In this document: positions 26,300 through 41,555 of the stretch, piece by piece | Layout: each line of letters opens with the position of its first letter | How positions within the stretch are numbered: the first letter of the stretch is position 1 | Assembly: GCA_008711295.1 (NCBI GenBank) | Contig: VUYV01000216.1 | Location: 119,802-183,801 of the forward strand | Source: Anarhynchus alexandrinus | Taxonomy: Eukaryota > Chordata > Aves > Charadriiformes > Charadriidae | DNA: 64,000 nt | Reading direction: 5' to 3' | Translations under genes and position numbers: made by a program | Notes under the pieces: model-generated | Databases searched by the model: none | Told to the model about the DNA's origin: nothing | The model's input: the letters and a program-made list of their open reading frames with translations, nothing else

Positions 26300-29200
26300 A
26301 GTTGGTTTTTGGGTTTGTTTTTTGTTTTTCAGAAAAATGTAGAAATCGAGCCATTGACTATTTCAGATTGTGATGGCTGATAGGCAAGCAATGTTGTTTG
26401 CTCTTCGTGTGATTTCCTGGTTAAGTCCTGATTTTTAGTTATCCTGAGGAAAAGGTTCATAGCTGTGTTTCAGGAAGCTCTTTTGGTAACTGTTTTCCTC
26501 CCATTTATAAATAATCCTCGGAGGGGGGCGTAGGGTTTTTTCTTTAATGAGTTACAGCAAGCCATCAGAAAAGTTATATTCTTAGGGTTTTGTTATATTT
26601 TCTTTCATTTGAAGTGATCTGCATGGAGTATTATTTTCCAGGAGGACTTTGATGCAATTCTGGCTTTCATTTCCTTATTTTCTAATGGACTTCCACGGTA
26701 TTCACGGTGACAGTCACTGATACTCCATTAGCACTGCAGCATAATGTAGCAAAATGGTTTTTTGTTTCTCTGGTAATATTACCTGCTGTGTGCAGCAGCT
26801 AATTACAGGGTTTTTTTAAGGTGCTGTATTACATGCAAAATGTTTTCCATTACTGGGCTTGATATTTCAGGTGTTATTTCATTTGTCAGAACTGATTTAG
26901 TGGATAAGCGTAGATTTAAAATCCGTGGTATCTAGTTCCATTTCTGGATTTGCAGCAGACTTGGTTTGGCTTTGTGTGTTACTTCCTAAAACTAGAAGTT
27001 TCTTCTTTTTCTTATGGAGGTAACCTTTATCTACCGTTCACACAGTCAAATCTGATCTGACTTGATAGCTGTTGAGGCTCTGAGGACTTCAGTGGAAGAT
27101 ACTAAGAAAAATAAAGTATCCTGATGACCATTAAATCAGGGCTGACTATCTGTCATCTTTGATAGTTCCGTGAGAACTAAAGTGTCTGTGTTGTCCTCCA
27201 GATATTTTGCTGAGAACCCATAGGCAAATATTGATTGTTGTACTTATTTTTACACTTTGGTGATGATGTAAATCTGCTTTGAATCGTTAAATAATATTTA
27301 GGTTTCGGAGAGCACACAGGTTTCACTTCCTGAAGAGCAGTTTCCTACAAGCAAATAAAATGAGAAGAAAGGTGCGCTCCTGGGTGCTCTGATGCAAAAC
27401 ACGTTGTAGAGTTTCGTTGGCCTGTAAAATAGACCTGAGAGTTTCATCTTTTAATGCTGCTGTTAGTTCAATATTAGAAGTAAAATCCAGCTTTGCCTGG
27501 TGCTTGAGTAACAAAGAGCTGTGTATATATTGATTTTTACATCCCCACCACCGCCTCGCATTTTCTGATGGGACGTGTTTTGGCCTGATGCTGAATAGGA
27601 TGTGTTTCAGTGGCTGTGTTCTGGTCTGAACGCTAAGCCTGAAAAATAATAAGAGAATTGAAAAAACCTTAGGGATGGCTTTATCTTAGAGGAGTGTATG
27701 GGATCAGTGAACCTGTTCGTCTGGTATCCAGACCCGTTGTGGCTGGTATCTGATGATTCAGCAGAGGAGGGGGGGTGAGAAGTAAACCATGTCTCTGTAA
27801 CCCCTGCGTGGTGAAAACCCCGGGTGCTTACACAAGAGATGTGGGTTTGATTATCATAAACACTTGTAACTAATAATTATATTGGGGTCTCATGGGCGTT
27901 GTTTCGTATATCTATCACCATGACTCTTGTCCCAGACAGGCTGACAACATCAAGGTGTTTGTGCTGCGTGCAGGTGGAAAGTGTTTTCTCACATTGTGGG
28001 TTTGTGGGTTTTTTTTCCAATTGCACATTCCTCCAGCTTTGTGCACAGTGTACCCCCGCTTTCCCATAATGCACAGTGAGTTATGCAGGAGAAACATGTC
28101 AATTTTCTTCACTCACTTTGGTAAGTGAAGTTTTCTGCTTTTGGCAGGGTCTGCACTAGATCCGAACCTTTGTCAGCTCTGTGGTTTGAGACCTGAGCTA
28201 GGAAATCTTGAGGTTTCACCTGACACTCCAGTTTAGTCACAGCTGAATCCTTATTCCCTACCAGGAAAAAAAAAAAAAAAAAAGGCACTTTGTCTTTTCC
28301 GTTGCTCATGTGCACATTCTTTCATTTGCGGAGATGCAGCGATTTCTGGTCTTGAAAGGACTTTAGTTCCCAGTTGGGGCAGAGCCCCAGAGGATGTGCT
28401 TTCCTCCTGACCTCGTGGCGTTTCCAGTGGAGCCCTTCTGTGTTTGAGCCACTGCCCAAAAAGTGCTTGGAAACAAAAAATTCCCTTCCTTCCTGTGATG
28501 AGTAAGGAGGTTTGACAGACCCTACTTCAACTTCATAAAGGTTTTGAAGTGCCCTTTTAACCTGCTGGATTTGTTTTGTGTTTGCTCCACAATCCTCCTC
28601 TGTCTCGTGCATGACCTGACACCACCAGTGGCTGCTGGAGATGTCAGATCCCTGTTCTCCCCAACCCTGAGGGAACTAATCAATACAAGGGAAGTGTTTG
28701 ATGCTGCTAATTTCAGGGAGCTCTGAGAAGTGGGAATGGTGGGCATCTAGATCTCGATTATAACGATGAGAGCAAAGGGAGCAGAGTGGGAGGGAAACAG
28801 TTGTCAGAAAGAATATTATGTTTCAAAGAACGAGGAAGCTTTTAAGGAAAGACAGTGTAACTTTTAGCAGAAGAAGGAAAAGAAATAGCAAACACAGGGG
28901 AAAAAAACGGTGAAAATGATGTGGCACATCCTCAGCACAAAGATGTTGGTGTTGGCTCATATCGCTGGATGACCGTTGACTTCTGCAAAAATATAAGATG
29001 ACAAAGATTGCCTTTGTTTCTGATCCACAAGAGTTTAAAAACAAAGCCAGTAGCAATAAATGTATAGGGATGAAACAGAAAAAAAAAACCCTATTGGAAA
29101 TATCTCAAGAATGCTTTGGGTAGTGATTTGCCCACTTAAAATCAGGCAAGTTTGCTCACTTGCCTTAATGCTCAAAACAGAACTCGTGTGGCTGCAGCGG

Positions 29201-32200
29201 GGGAGTCGTGCCTGCTTGAACCACAGCTGAACCTGCATCGGCTGATTTATTTATTTTTACTTAATGGCATCTACTTCTCTTGTAAATTGAGTAAATGATT
29301 CTTGTTCCTGCTTATTTTCTGTGTTTAGGCTTAATTGAACTTGATGCTAACAAAGTGTTTGGTGCATACTTTGTAAAACGTTGGCGCAAGTTTAGGCTTT
29401 AGCTTTCTTCCAGCATTCTTGTGGACTGTGTAAGCTGAGCATTTGTTAAAATGAAATTTGCAAATTATTTCAATCTCTCTTACATTTAAATTCACAACAG
29501 ATTTATGTGCTTTCGTATTTTGGGATCTTCAATATTCCTTGTAACGTCTTACAACTTTTAAGCTTATAATATCTGCCGAGTATTTTTCTCCACAGTTTTG
29601 GCAAGCTTTACTTTCCTAACATTTCTAATTCTTACCAAGATACAATTAAAATATTACTTAAAAAAAACCAAACCCAAACCGAGCACCCAACCAACCCACA
29701 ACACCCCCCTCCCAAAACCCTGAAGGTTTTAGAAGCTAGTTTTATGTGGGTGTGGCTGAGCATGAAATCTTCCAAAATAAAAACGGTGACATTTGAGAGG
29801 CTACAAGCCATTGTCTGAGGGAAATACAAACTTCGTAGAGGATTTATGTCAGCAGGTAAAAGTCTTTTGAAGCTGGTGTTTGACATTGCTTTCTGTTTGG
29901 AATAAAGTCTTCACCAGGCAATTAAATGGGTTTTCTGAGTGGCAGCTGTTTTGGGGGGCTTGCTTTTTTTTTTGCCTAGTCTGTTGTTTGCGTTTAAGCT
30001 ATGACTGATTTTGCTGTACAAGAGAGAAGGTCTTGGCAGAAGGGAATGAATTATGGAAATAACTCGAGCTTCAGCAGAGGGGACTTTTAATACTCACTTA
30101 ATGTCTTTTGGAGGGAAAATGACCGAAGCCAGGGTATTTAGTCTATTGACGATATAATATCCTTTCTAACTACTAAGCTTCTATGCGAAAAATGGAATGT
30201 AGAATACATTCTTCAAATGTATTACAGAGTTTAGGAAGCCAAAGTTTTAATGAGCACAGTGACTTCAGAGATAACTAATGCTTCTCGATTACTAACAGAT
30301 TATTTTTCCTTTACATACAAAGCCACTCCACATGAGCAGACTATAAGTTTCGGTGACACATGGAGTCACTAAAATACACTGTGCTAAGTATAATGTATAA
30401 CAGTTTTTGCAAGTACAAAAATGTGTAATATTTTCCATTCAAGGCCTCTCAAGTACTGAAATTTATAAGTGTGCCTGCTGTCGATAGGGATCTTGGAGTC
30501 CCTTGGCCAAAAGAGTTGCCAGTTATCTCCTTTCCAAGTTTTGGAAGGAAGGTGATGGCTCGACAAGTCGGTCATTTTCCACAGTCTTGTTAACCCGTAA
30601 GAGACCCCCCCCCATTAATGTGATAGTTAAGTGAATGGTGGGACTACCGTTTCTGTGTTGCGTCTCTTGGAGCCGCCTAGAAAGGAGCAACGTTGAATAA
30701 CTAAATTATAAAGAGAGTATGGTTGTGGAATTTTTCTTTCCTATTACACTTGGCGGAAGGGAGTTTTCCTGGAGCAGAAACCTCCTTGTGCAATTTGAAC
30801 GGGTTGGAGCAAAGGCAGACTGAAGTTCCTCTGGTGGCAGGGCTGCTAGACGAAGGTGGCACAGTGCTGTGGACACATGTCTTGGGCTTACGGGGAAGTT
30901 GGGACAAAATGAAGTTTCAGAACAACTCAGGTAAACAATACTGTCATTTAAGAAAAAAAAATCAGTCAAAAATCAATATTAAATCATAGTTATCACGTAA
31001 AAGGCATTTTGAACAGGAAATGGGACTGAGAAGAGAATTGGAAGTCTCGCGTGAGTGCAACTTGCTTCCTGCACTACTTAGCCACCTGTGTGAAAAGCTG
31101 GTAGGTTTGGGGCTTTTTAAGCATCCAGATAAAATTCAGAACTAGTATTTTAAACTAATGAATAAAATCTATGGGTCAGGGGTTTTTTTGGAACAAAACC
31201 AAATGATCCTTACTTACGTTAGCTGTTAAAGCATTTTAGTGACACACAAAGTAGTTGTTGCAAATAAAGAACAAACACTGCTTACAGATTCTGTTATGCA
31301 GAATGCATAGAGGTGAGTGGGGGTAGCATGCCAGCGCTGAAAATAATAATATATCGATTCAATGTTATTGTGGTCCATTTGAAAGGGGGTAAAAAAAAAA
31401 AGGTTGGAGAAATCAGAACTACAATTCATGTAATCATAAGGTGGTATAATCTGGTAGACTTATCTTGGTAGGGAGGATGGATTCCTAACTTATATGCGTT
31501 TTTTTATTTTTATACTAGAAATAACAAATGCATTTTGGAATAAAATACAGTTATAAAATTTTGAATTTCTCTCGATGTGGAGGAAAAAAAAGAGTTCTTT
31601 GTTTAATGAGAAGGACTTCATCTGCTGTTAAAGATAATGGAGCCTGAGGCATTTAGCAGCCTTTCTGGAGAAACATAATACCTTGCAGGGCCGGACCTGA
31701 ACTGTTTCTGCCATAAGCCAGTAATTAGCAGACACAGCACATCTTTGCTCAAGATCTGAAGGAAGAACACTGAAACTGTTCCTTTTGTTTTCCTTTTCTT
31801 TCTTTGCAAAAGAGAGGTGGAGAAGGTTGTAGCTTGCTATGTGGTTTTGTCTGAGGATGTAATTTTATGGCAAATTTTTACTTTAAAGCTACACCTTTTA
31901 TTTTAATCATGGATGTTTTTCTTGGCTGAGTTGGATTTTTTTTTTCTTCCCGATACATTAGCACTAGAGAATGTCTCCTTGTTCAGATGAGATACCCTGA
32001 ATAGCTGCATACTGTGGGTGAGGCCAAAAGGAAGTATGAGGGTGAGCTGGAGTAATTGCAAACATGAGATATTTACTCTTCACTGCCCTATTCATTGTCT
32101 AATTCGCCCAAATGATTTTATTCTTAAAAAATGCTAAGAATTCATCTGATCCTTCTCATGATGCACCATGTTGTTGCTGTTTGGTTTTGTGTTTTTGTTT

Positions 32201-32525
32201 GAACACCATGGAAGACTTCTCTCATAATGAGTCACCAAATTGTTACGTTACCTCTTGACATTTTCAGCATTTTTCCTTTTTTGTCTGTCTGCGTATCAAT
32301 CTGAGTGGGGTTTCTTGTGGAGTTTTTTGGGTGTTTTTTGTTTGGTTGGTTTTGAGGTTGTTTTTTAAATTGCTCTTCCTAAAGAGGATCTGTCAGACTT
32401 CGCTGCTACCCATTTAGGTAAAAATGCAGAAATGAAGGTACAATATATGTCATTAATGGTCTAACACTAGTCTCTGCTTTAGGTCACTGTAGATTGCTAA
32501 GGGTCAGGCAAGGAGGCAAAAGGTA

Positions 32526-32565
32526 AAACTGGCAGAAGTGGGCAGAAACTGGCAGAAATGGGCAG
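32526..32565. repeat. 20-bp tandem duplication
   Basis: Two adjacent copies of AAACTGGCAGAAGTGGGCAG, the second with A in place of G at position 13. It is small intronic slippage-type duplication. Confidence 0.8.
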
Positions 32566-35500
32566 GACCCAACAGATGATCAGATTTCTGTGATGGCAGA
32601 TGTGGAAGTGTTTCAGTGTGGCATTAGGGAGCTCTTGTTGCTGCAGTCATTTCAAACTCTCTGCACCTCTGGGGCTGGTGAAGTCTGTAGGGAAAGGCTT
32701 AGGTAGGCAAGGATCAGACCTGGTGAGAACTCTCCAAAAATCAGGCTTTTTGCATGTGGCTACTGCAACTGGACACTGCTGGAGTCGAGAAGACCATGGG
32801 ATACCACATATGGAGAGTAGAAGGTGTCCAGCACTACTTTGTTGGTTTCCAGACCATCGTACCCAACCCAAGCTTTGTTTAACTACACAGAATTTTCAGG
32901 ACTGTGAAGAAATGATTTCTCATTTTCACATGAGAATGCAGAAATCCTAAGCCTTCTACAGGTCATTGAAGTATTTTTCTCCTTGTTTGTGGATGTTTCC
33001 TCTTGGAGATAGCAGCTGGCCCAAGAAAAAGCATATTGGTCCCTCGTCTGCTTAACATAAATGTGTTATTAAGAAAAGATGTCTGGACAGTTGAGCTTTT
33101 CATCTTTGTCCAAGGAGATCACCCAAGAAGTGCAACTTACAGTGCAGAGACTAGTGTTTCACATCGTGTGTTTCCTAGCTTCAAGTCAAATGCGTGCCTA
33201 AAAACTGTTGTAGGAAGCAGCTGAGACCCATGACTTTTTTCCCCCTGGAAAAGTGCTTTCAAATAGTAAACTATGGGGTCGCACTCCTCACCATGGCTTA
33301 TCAGAACAGTATCTTTTACTAAAAAAGCATCTGTATAACAATAATTTGCAGGATCAAATTAACATGTAACTGTTTGTAAGTGAGCCAGTGCTTTCAGAGT
33401 TCCTGTATTTCAGGTAAATAATTTAAATGTTCCCCCCTAGCTCCACTCTCAAATAGCAGATTTTCTTGCTAATGCCTTTGAAAGACTGTGTAGGTTCTCC
33501 TGGATGACTTTGCCACTCACAATCTCAAGTGAAACTTTTCTACCTGTTTCTGGTTTGACCTGTGCAACCCATCCAATACCTTTTTGAAATTTCAAAGCCT
33601 CGTTAGCTAGCATGTAAATTGTGGTGCCGTTGACCTCGCACGTTTATTTTCAGCGGTGCCCATAGTTATTGAGTGAAAGATTTAAGGAAACAATGTGAAG
33701 TTGGCCACAGTTTATCTTCACTTCTTAAAATAACGCAGATGCCTCAGAGAGTGGTGTGATCTTTAGTGACATTTTAATTGTTGGCACAGTTTGAAATAGC
33801 CAGCTGGGGCTTCACAGATAGTCTATAGTTTTGAAGCCTTGCAGATACTATCTAAATGCCAAACTTTTGAGTAGCGAAATAATGCATTTATATATAGATT
33901 AAACACGCAGTAATCAGAAGTGCCTCACAACGTGTGCCAGTAATTGTGAACAGCTGCATTAGAACAATGCAGCTGTTAAAACTCCTCTGTGCCCCACAAT
34001 ACATGTATTTGTCTGGTCCAAATATTACTCATGGGTATATCTGTATGCTTTTTTTGAGGATATCAAGGGAGTGAAAGGTATAAGCAGAGTCTCAGACATT
34101 TTAAAACAATAGTCCAACCCCATTCTCACACGGCAAATGAACAGTATCTTGCCCTGAGGATCTTTGCTTTGGAGGCTGAAAACAAATAATTGCTGTAACA
34201 AAGTTGTATACCGCTTGTGCGTACGGTGTCTAATACATCGCAGTGCTGCCTCCTCACAGGCTTTAGCTACAGACGTATATAATCTTCTATTTCATCTTAA
34301 TTACTGTTCTTTGCATACTGCGTTTGGCCGCTTATTACTCTAAAGGGGATAAAATGCCTGGCCAAATCTTGAGCCAGTTTACAAGGGAGTAGGTGAGAAT
34401 ATTGAAGGGCAGGGCACTGGGATGTGTCAACATAAGCTGTCCGTCTCCGTGTGTTAGGACAACTCTCTGGCCCTTTTCCATGGAGTCAGTAATTTAGGGT
34501 CTGCGAGGCATTTGTTGAAAGAGGTAACGATAATAATTCTTCCCTATCTAAACTTATTTTTTTATTTTCTTGGAAGAATTGCTCCTCTCTTAGCGGGTAA
34601 TAAATTACTTCTCAAATTTTGCCCGCTGCTTTTGTGCCAGCTATAGTCATTGAGTTTAGAGCAAGCCTGGCCTGTATGGGCATTCTGAAAAAGTTACCCC
34701 ATTTGATTCACTGACAAAATGAGACCCTTCGAGTTACAAGTACCAGCAACTTAATCCAGCAAGTGGACGGGATTTTATGTGGTATGAGGGTATGAAAGAC
34801 TCCCAAGCCATTGAACCTGAGGTCGAGAGGCATCAGCTCATAATTGCCAAAATCTTTTCAGTGTCTTGGGTGGCATATTTTTATTAGGAAATACATAGTG
34901 TTACTCCCTGCATAAAGCACACCAAATTTGTCATATGACTGAGACAATAGAGGTAGTTTAACTGATCGCTTTCTTTGTCCTTTTATTTCCTACAAATTGC
35001 TTCTTTTTGCATTTATTTCTATAGCCAGAGGTATTTGGTTTGTACTTACTACTTTTAATTAAAAGCATTAAATGTGGGATGATTAATAAAGATGAGAAAA
35101 TTGAAGGTGACTTAATCATTATGCCGAAACAAACCAGTAGCAAAATGGAGAGAAGAAACTGAGGGTGCTCTCGCCTTTTCTAGCATACCAGTGAGTAGCT
35201 ATAAAAATTATTGGTAGTAACAGCTAACATTATTCTGTTGCTGAGGCGTGTTTCATGCCAGTGAGTGTTTGAGGACTGGAACATAAAGTTGAAGAAATTC
35301 TTTCACCGTGATGGAAACCAGTCTTGTCATCATCGTTGTCATCATGCTGCCTATGCCTCGCTTTTTCCCTTGGGGGTTTTTGTAGGAGGGAGCCTTCAGC
35401 AGCCTCTCGTTCAGCTGCAGAAAGTTATGTCACACAAAGGAGACCAAGAGCAAAGCTGTCGAGATCTCCAAGTAGGAAATACGGGGGGAAGTCTGTGCTT

Positions 35501-37867
35501 CTGTGTGAGGAGTTGCGCTTTGGAAGTCGGATGTGCTTCGTCTGCGCTGCAACTTCCTAAGGAATACAGCAGCACAGGTCTGATTCTGAGCGTGTTACCA
35601 ATTTACAAACAGCCCGATTTAAAACTTCTTGAAGATGACATGACCATGTCGTTTGCAGTGCTTTGGGACACTGGTCAATATTTTTTTTTTGTTTCTTCCC
35701 TGTATTAGTTACATAAAGAAAAGTATTAGTAGGAAGATATCAGAAAGTCAAGAAAATGATGACTCTCAGCAAACGTTAGGCAAAACTTTCGTGCTGCTGC
35801 TTTTGCGCCTCCAGTGCTAGTGTTAAGTCAGATGTCCATTGAATTCAATAGTTTAATGAGACTGCCAGAAAGACAGCGAGCTTGAAAAATAGCCGTTTGA
35901 CCCAGGTCCAAAAGTTTTCTGATCAAAAAGTTTCTAAAGCGCTGTTGGTTTACTTCCCAGAACCTGAAGTAGCCTTGGGATTTGGCAGTCGCTCGGCAGT
36001 CATGCGTGAGCAGCGGTGCTTCCTGCGCCCCTGGCCAAGTCTAGATAAATGGAAAAGCTTGCATTTTGGAAAGCTGAAATGTTTCTTAGAATATGACTCT
36101 TACCTGTGAATTTGAATGGTATGTGAATATATATGGGAGTGAAACTTACATCCCCTTTTTCAGAAAATGTGGGGGTTTGTATTTGATATATTATCTGGAT
36201 TGTATGACATGCTTTTAGGGCATTTATTTCAAAATTTCTTTTGAAAACTGACTTAATCTCGCCCATGTTGTCCCAGTGTTGAGAATGGGAGAAGAGTAAT
36301 TTTCCCCGTGTTCTCTCTACTATGGGTTCTTATGGCTCCAAATCTGGTACTGTACAGGCAGCTCACCTGACCCAATGACACCCAAGTCCATCCCACTTCA
36401 GTCCACTGTGTCATTTTTTCCTTCATAAACATTCATTATGTCATTGTTTGGGTGCCACAAATGATGTTACTTGTCTCTATTTACACTTTTGTTTTCCAAA
36501 TACAGAATATGCCCCACACCTGTTGCTTTCCTTTGAAAAACACATCTCTCCGCCATGCACAGTTTATGATGCTAACTTGCAGGCATTCTTTAATTATAAA
36601 AGGGTATGTGATGATCTGTCAAGGGACAGTTGTCTCTAAATGGATTAAAAGAAGCTTACATGGTTTAAAAATGGGCTGTGCCCTTCATATGCTGAAAATA
36701 GTTCAAGTTGAACTGGTTAAATAGTGCGTGTTTAGTACCTACGCAGGTAACTGCTTAGTTTCTCAATTTCAGATAGTAACTTTTGTACCTCAGTGAATGT
36801 GGGATGTAAAGAATAGAGAAAAAAAAGAAACAACAACAACCACCCAAGGTAAATATGTGAACTGACCCATGTTGTTATATAAGCTGTTCCTAAGCATCAG
36901 CCCACAGGAAAAAATGAGACACAGTTTAAATAAAACCTGTCCTCTGCCATGCAGGATCATCTCTCAGCTGTTGAGAATCAAAATTGCAGTGTCCTGACTC
37001 ATCAATAGGGCTCTTCCTACCTTCCTCTGGTAAAGAGTGGAATGAGAATAAATTAATGATTGGCTGTTTGGAAAATAAATGTCTTCCTGAAAGATAGTCG
37101 TAATATCATGAAAGCATAACAGCATGAGAAAGACGGGATTTTCGGTAAAGCTGGGAAAAGCAGGCAGGTTTTCGGGTATACAGGGTTTTCTAGAGGTCTG
37201 CAACAAAGATAAATATAAGGTGAGAGCCACTGCTGAAAGTTTAACTAGATATGGATCTGTTACACCACCTAATAGAAAGGTAAGTGGTATCTGCAGAGTC
37301 AAGCGTCTATTAATAGCTGAATTCCACAGCTGCACTGCTTTGGGGGCTTTTTTTTTCCACCCAGTTTGCGAAAAATTACTGCCTTTGAAAAAGTCCAGGG
37401 TATTGTCAGTAGAAAGTCATGTCTGTGGCACAGAACCACAAAACCCCATGAGGTAATAAAAACACATATTGGGCCTGTCAAACGTTGTTCGCTTCCTTTC
37501 GTTGTGCCTCATAGCCCAAGTAATGTTTGCAGCATTGTGAAAAATCTCAACAGGTTTTGTGACCATCAGATGTTTTGCATCTGTTTTGCATCAGTGATTA
37601 GTTGCCCACAAAAGCAGTTAATTGCTTCATATGGTGTGAGCGTGCTGTGAATGTTATCCCCGTAGTATTTTGAGCCGAGAAGGCTAAAAGCTCCTTTCTC
37701 TAAAGCTAGACTGTGGGAAGGGAAAAGTCTTTAGTTAGCTGAATCAGTCGGAGTCAGACGGGATTATTAATTTTTCTATTCTTTCACCGTTGTTGCAAAT
37801 GACAGAAGACTTACAGCACTCTGTTTTATGCACCTTTACTTAATCAGTGTTAGATTTTTTTTGGGGG

Positions 37868-38127
37868 GGAATGGCTTCAAACTGGAAGAGGGCAGGTTTA
37901 GATTGAACATTAGGAAGAAGTTTTTCACTTTAAGGGTGGTAAGGCACTGGAACAGGTTGCCCAGAGAGATTGTTGAGGCCTCATCCCTGGAGGTGTTCAA
38001 GGCCAGGCTGGACGTGGCCTTGGGCAACCTGGTCTAGTGGGAGGTGTCCCTGCCTATGGCAGGGGGGTTGGAACTCGATGATCTTCAAGGTCCTTTCCAA
38101 CCTAAATCATTCTATGATTCTATGATT
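37868..38127 (+). repeat. CR1 LINE 3'-end fragment (sense)
   Basis: A 260-bp, 5'-truncated CR1 fragment. It has AATGGCTTCAAACTGGAAGA, GGAACAGGTTGCCCAGAGAG, GGCCTTGGGCAACCTGGTCT and the tail ATTCTATGATTCTATGATT. A short open frame (about 37828-38037) still reads the end of CR1 ORF2 ([19 protein letters not shown]). It resembles the antisense element at 24178 more than the elements at 5665 or 41556, judged by the shared 'ALGNLV...WEVS' type ending. Confidence 0.93.
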
Positions 38128-41100
38128 TTCCGGTATAATTGGTTCCTTGTCCACTTGATTGACTGCAGGAATTAACTCTTTGAGATCACTGCTGCTTTTC
38201 AAACTTTCTTGCCTACCTCTTGCAGTAAACACAATAATTTCCAGCTACAACTCCCACTCCGGCAGTTGCCCTTTCCCTGAAAGGTGTGGTGAGAACTGAT
38301 GGCCAGGCTAACTTGAAGTCTTCTAGATGTAAGGCTTATTTCAAATATAAGTTTTTGGATATCTAAAACTGTGTTAGACAGCCATGTGGAGACGTATGTG
38401 GAGCTTTTCTCAACACACTGGATCTGCAGTGCATGCTGCTAAGCCCGTGACCTTAAATATATAAACATACAAACAATACACGGAAATGATAAAGGGCAAC
38501 AAAGGCGACGACCTGTAGTGGAGAAGTTAACTTCTTCTGGCAACTGCGTGTTCATTAAATTGATCCTGTAATAATTCTGTAATGCAGTTCACAGTGCTTC
38601 AGCTCTGCTGTCCGCAGCCACTGCTACCTGTGGCAATGTCCCTTTTTGGGGACAGGCTGGTGGAGCCACTCTAAACACACTTGCTGCAGTGAAGACTGGT
38701 GCAGGTACACGCTGGGTGCAGTGTCCCCGTGGTGGAAAGGCACAGTAGTCCTTGCGGCAGCTTGCCAGCCAGACCCTGGTGAATGCTTCTCTCTCACTGC
38801 TGGGGTGGCGTAGGAGGGAGGAAAGAGATGTCTGAGGGGCTGGATGGGAAAGAAGACTTGCTGGTTTGGTGATGGGCTGCGTTCAGGAGTCAGACAAATA
38901 CTTTTAATGGTATTCCTGACCTTAATTGGAAAGAATTAAAACCATACTGTATCCTATTAAAAGCAACAGAGTTCATCCTTGTTAATATATTTAGTCTCAC
39001 GTACCTTTTTTGGTTCTGCCATGTCCCTGTTTTTTCTGGACCAGCCACAGGCTCAGCGATTTTTCCTGACAGCCATGCAGTTGCGGCAGGCTCTCCGCAT
39101 GTCCATGCGGTTGAGATGATGTACAGCTCCAAACAGCACAGATGGAAATTCAGAAGTTGTAGTATGAGCTTGCCCATATTGGTCCCGTATTGTCATAAGT
39201 CAATGAGAAGCAGGAGGTGTGTGAGGAGGCAGCTGGGATTTGGCCAAAGACACCTGGACAGGGCTTCTGGGGTCTGGGTGGGTGACACCTCTTCCCATGC
39301 TGGTGTGACCTGGTGAAGGCCATGGCTCTTCTTTGTTATTGCTGCCTGACACCTTGGGAAGAGTTTTTGTCTGATTTGGTTAGCTATGCTTCCACTACAT
39401 TTCTCAGTTTTTCTTGAAGCCGTGAGTGGGTGAGCTGCTTCATGGAGGAGAGCTGTGCTTAGCTCTCCCGTAAGAAGTGATATATCATAATCTAGTGGCT
39501 CTCTAAATTCCCAGATTCTTCATTTGAGAGTAAAAATATTGATATAAATGCTCATTCCCAAGCATGCACTTAAGGGGGAAAAATAAAAATCCCAAATAAG
39601 GATATGTTGGGGATTGGGGAGCTGTGTGTCATGAATTTCCAGTTAAAATATATATGACTGCACGAGCTTATTTGGGCTGTGTTTTAGACAAAGGAGGTAA
39701 CTTAAACATTATTCACCACATTGTGGAAAGCACTGGAAAAAATAATTTAGTGTTTAGTTTCGAATCTCCTAAATTATAACCTAGATTTGATGACAGACTG
39801 AAGTCAGCATGAAGTTGAGCTTTTTTTTCTTTGAGGGCTTTGGAAAGATGACTAGGTCTGCGAGTCATTTAGACCTACGTTTTTCATTAAGCTGGCTATT
39901 TTTAAAAGGTAGCTCGCTGTGTTAGAATTAGTATCTAATAAGCACTTCTAAAGAAAATCAAATGTATACATTCCACTTTATTAAAAGCCTGGATATAGTT
40001 GTTTTGTCTTATTTGCACTTAGCTGTTATGTGGATACTGTTACTCGGCAAGGCGGCTTTAGGAAAGCTTAAAGAAGAGAAAAAAATCAGTTTATAACAAG
40101 GCATAACTGACAGAAATGACCACCATCGCTGAAGGTAATATATAAGGAGGTCTTTTATACAAGCCATTAGTTTTCTTATCGCCTGTGAGTAGCCAGGCAG
40201 TGGCAAGATGGGATTCCTGCCTGCCGTGCTCAGCCATTTAGGCATGCTGAGCTACCACTTGCATATAGGCTGCTCTATAACTTTTCTAGGACAACCGGCG
40301 GTGATCTGCCATATAGGATCGTAAGGCACCGGCCATACTTGGTACTGGGGGTGCTTTACCTGTCTGGGCTCTGGCCAGGGGAGTCGTGGGCAGGTACAGA
40401 CAGACGTGCCCCCTAGTCATATGCATGGGCCCTCCAGGTTTCTGTATCTGCCTTTATGGGAGCGAGAAGTGTGTTTTTAAAAGTCCCTGGTAGTCAGAAG
40501 GTAAGGGAGGTAAATGCCACTGTATGTTTTTTTTCTTAGCTTTCTGTTTGGTTTTTGGTTTTGCTTTAATAGAATAAAATATTATCTGCCTGCACTTAAA
40601 CTCTCTTTACAAATGCATTCGGTAGGGTTGCCACTGACCACAGGAATGAGACTATGAGCGGTGGTTGCCTTTGGGAGGTCTTGAAAACAACTAATCCTCT
40701 GTGGGTAGGAGTACCAAAGCAGGAGGCAGCTTGTTTCTCTCCTAAAATGTCAGCATTGTTTATTTTAACACATAATGATGAAATCCCAAACCTTATTTAA
40801 ATTTAAGAGGGGGGACCTACATTTTACTTGGCCAACTATCAAATCACCAGTAAAGCAAAACCATAATTTTTCTTGCTTTTACCTGACCTAGTACTTCATT
40901 GTAATTTAGTGTGCTGGGGGAGTGCACTATGTGAGGGCGTAAAGATACTATGTAGTGTATACCAAATGTGAAATGCTGACATGCCCATTATATTAATTCT
41001 CCCCCTTTAAACTTATGAAAAATGTATAATCTGTTGAGAGTGACTTGCAAGTTAATATTCCCAGGCTAAATATAATGAAGTAAGGTATTATCTTGAGGTA

Positions 41101-41555
41101 CTATTCTGTCGAGAAATAAATACCCATGCTCTCAGCATGCTCCATTAAATATACCTCATCAAAGGACACGAAACCCAAAAGATATAAGCTGTTTAAAAAT
41201 ACCCTATTTGACTGAAGAGATCCTTTTCTGCCATTTCAGATACAAATGCAGCATCCAGAGAAACTCTTCAATATTTTGTTAATGCTGAGACAACTGCCTC
41301 TCACACTGTTTGCATTTTACAGCCTGTATTTTTAGGACAAGAGGAGAAATAATGCATTTTTAATGTAAGAATTAGTTTGCAGAATGAGATGTTTGTACCA
41401 AGACTCCTGGAGATGTGCGGTATCTGAAATGCCATTATGCATCCCATCTTCTCTTTGGTTTGAAGTTGCCCTTTTCTCTCTTAAGCAGGTGCTCAGCACT
41501 GAAGTCTGTGTAGCTGTAATTAACATTTCCATATTTGTTATAATTTGATATATAC

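Noticed and set aside
35265..35708. 147-codon plus-strand open frame in the large intron
   Set aside because: No similarity recognised, no acceptor or donor in a useful phase, and the translation looks random (many Cys, His and Ser runs).
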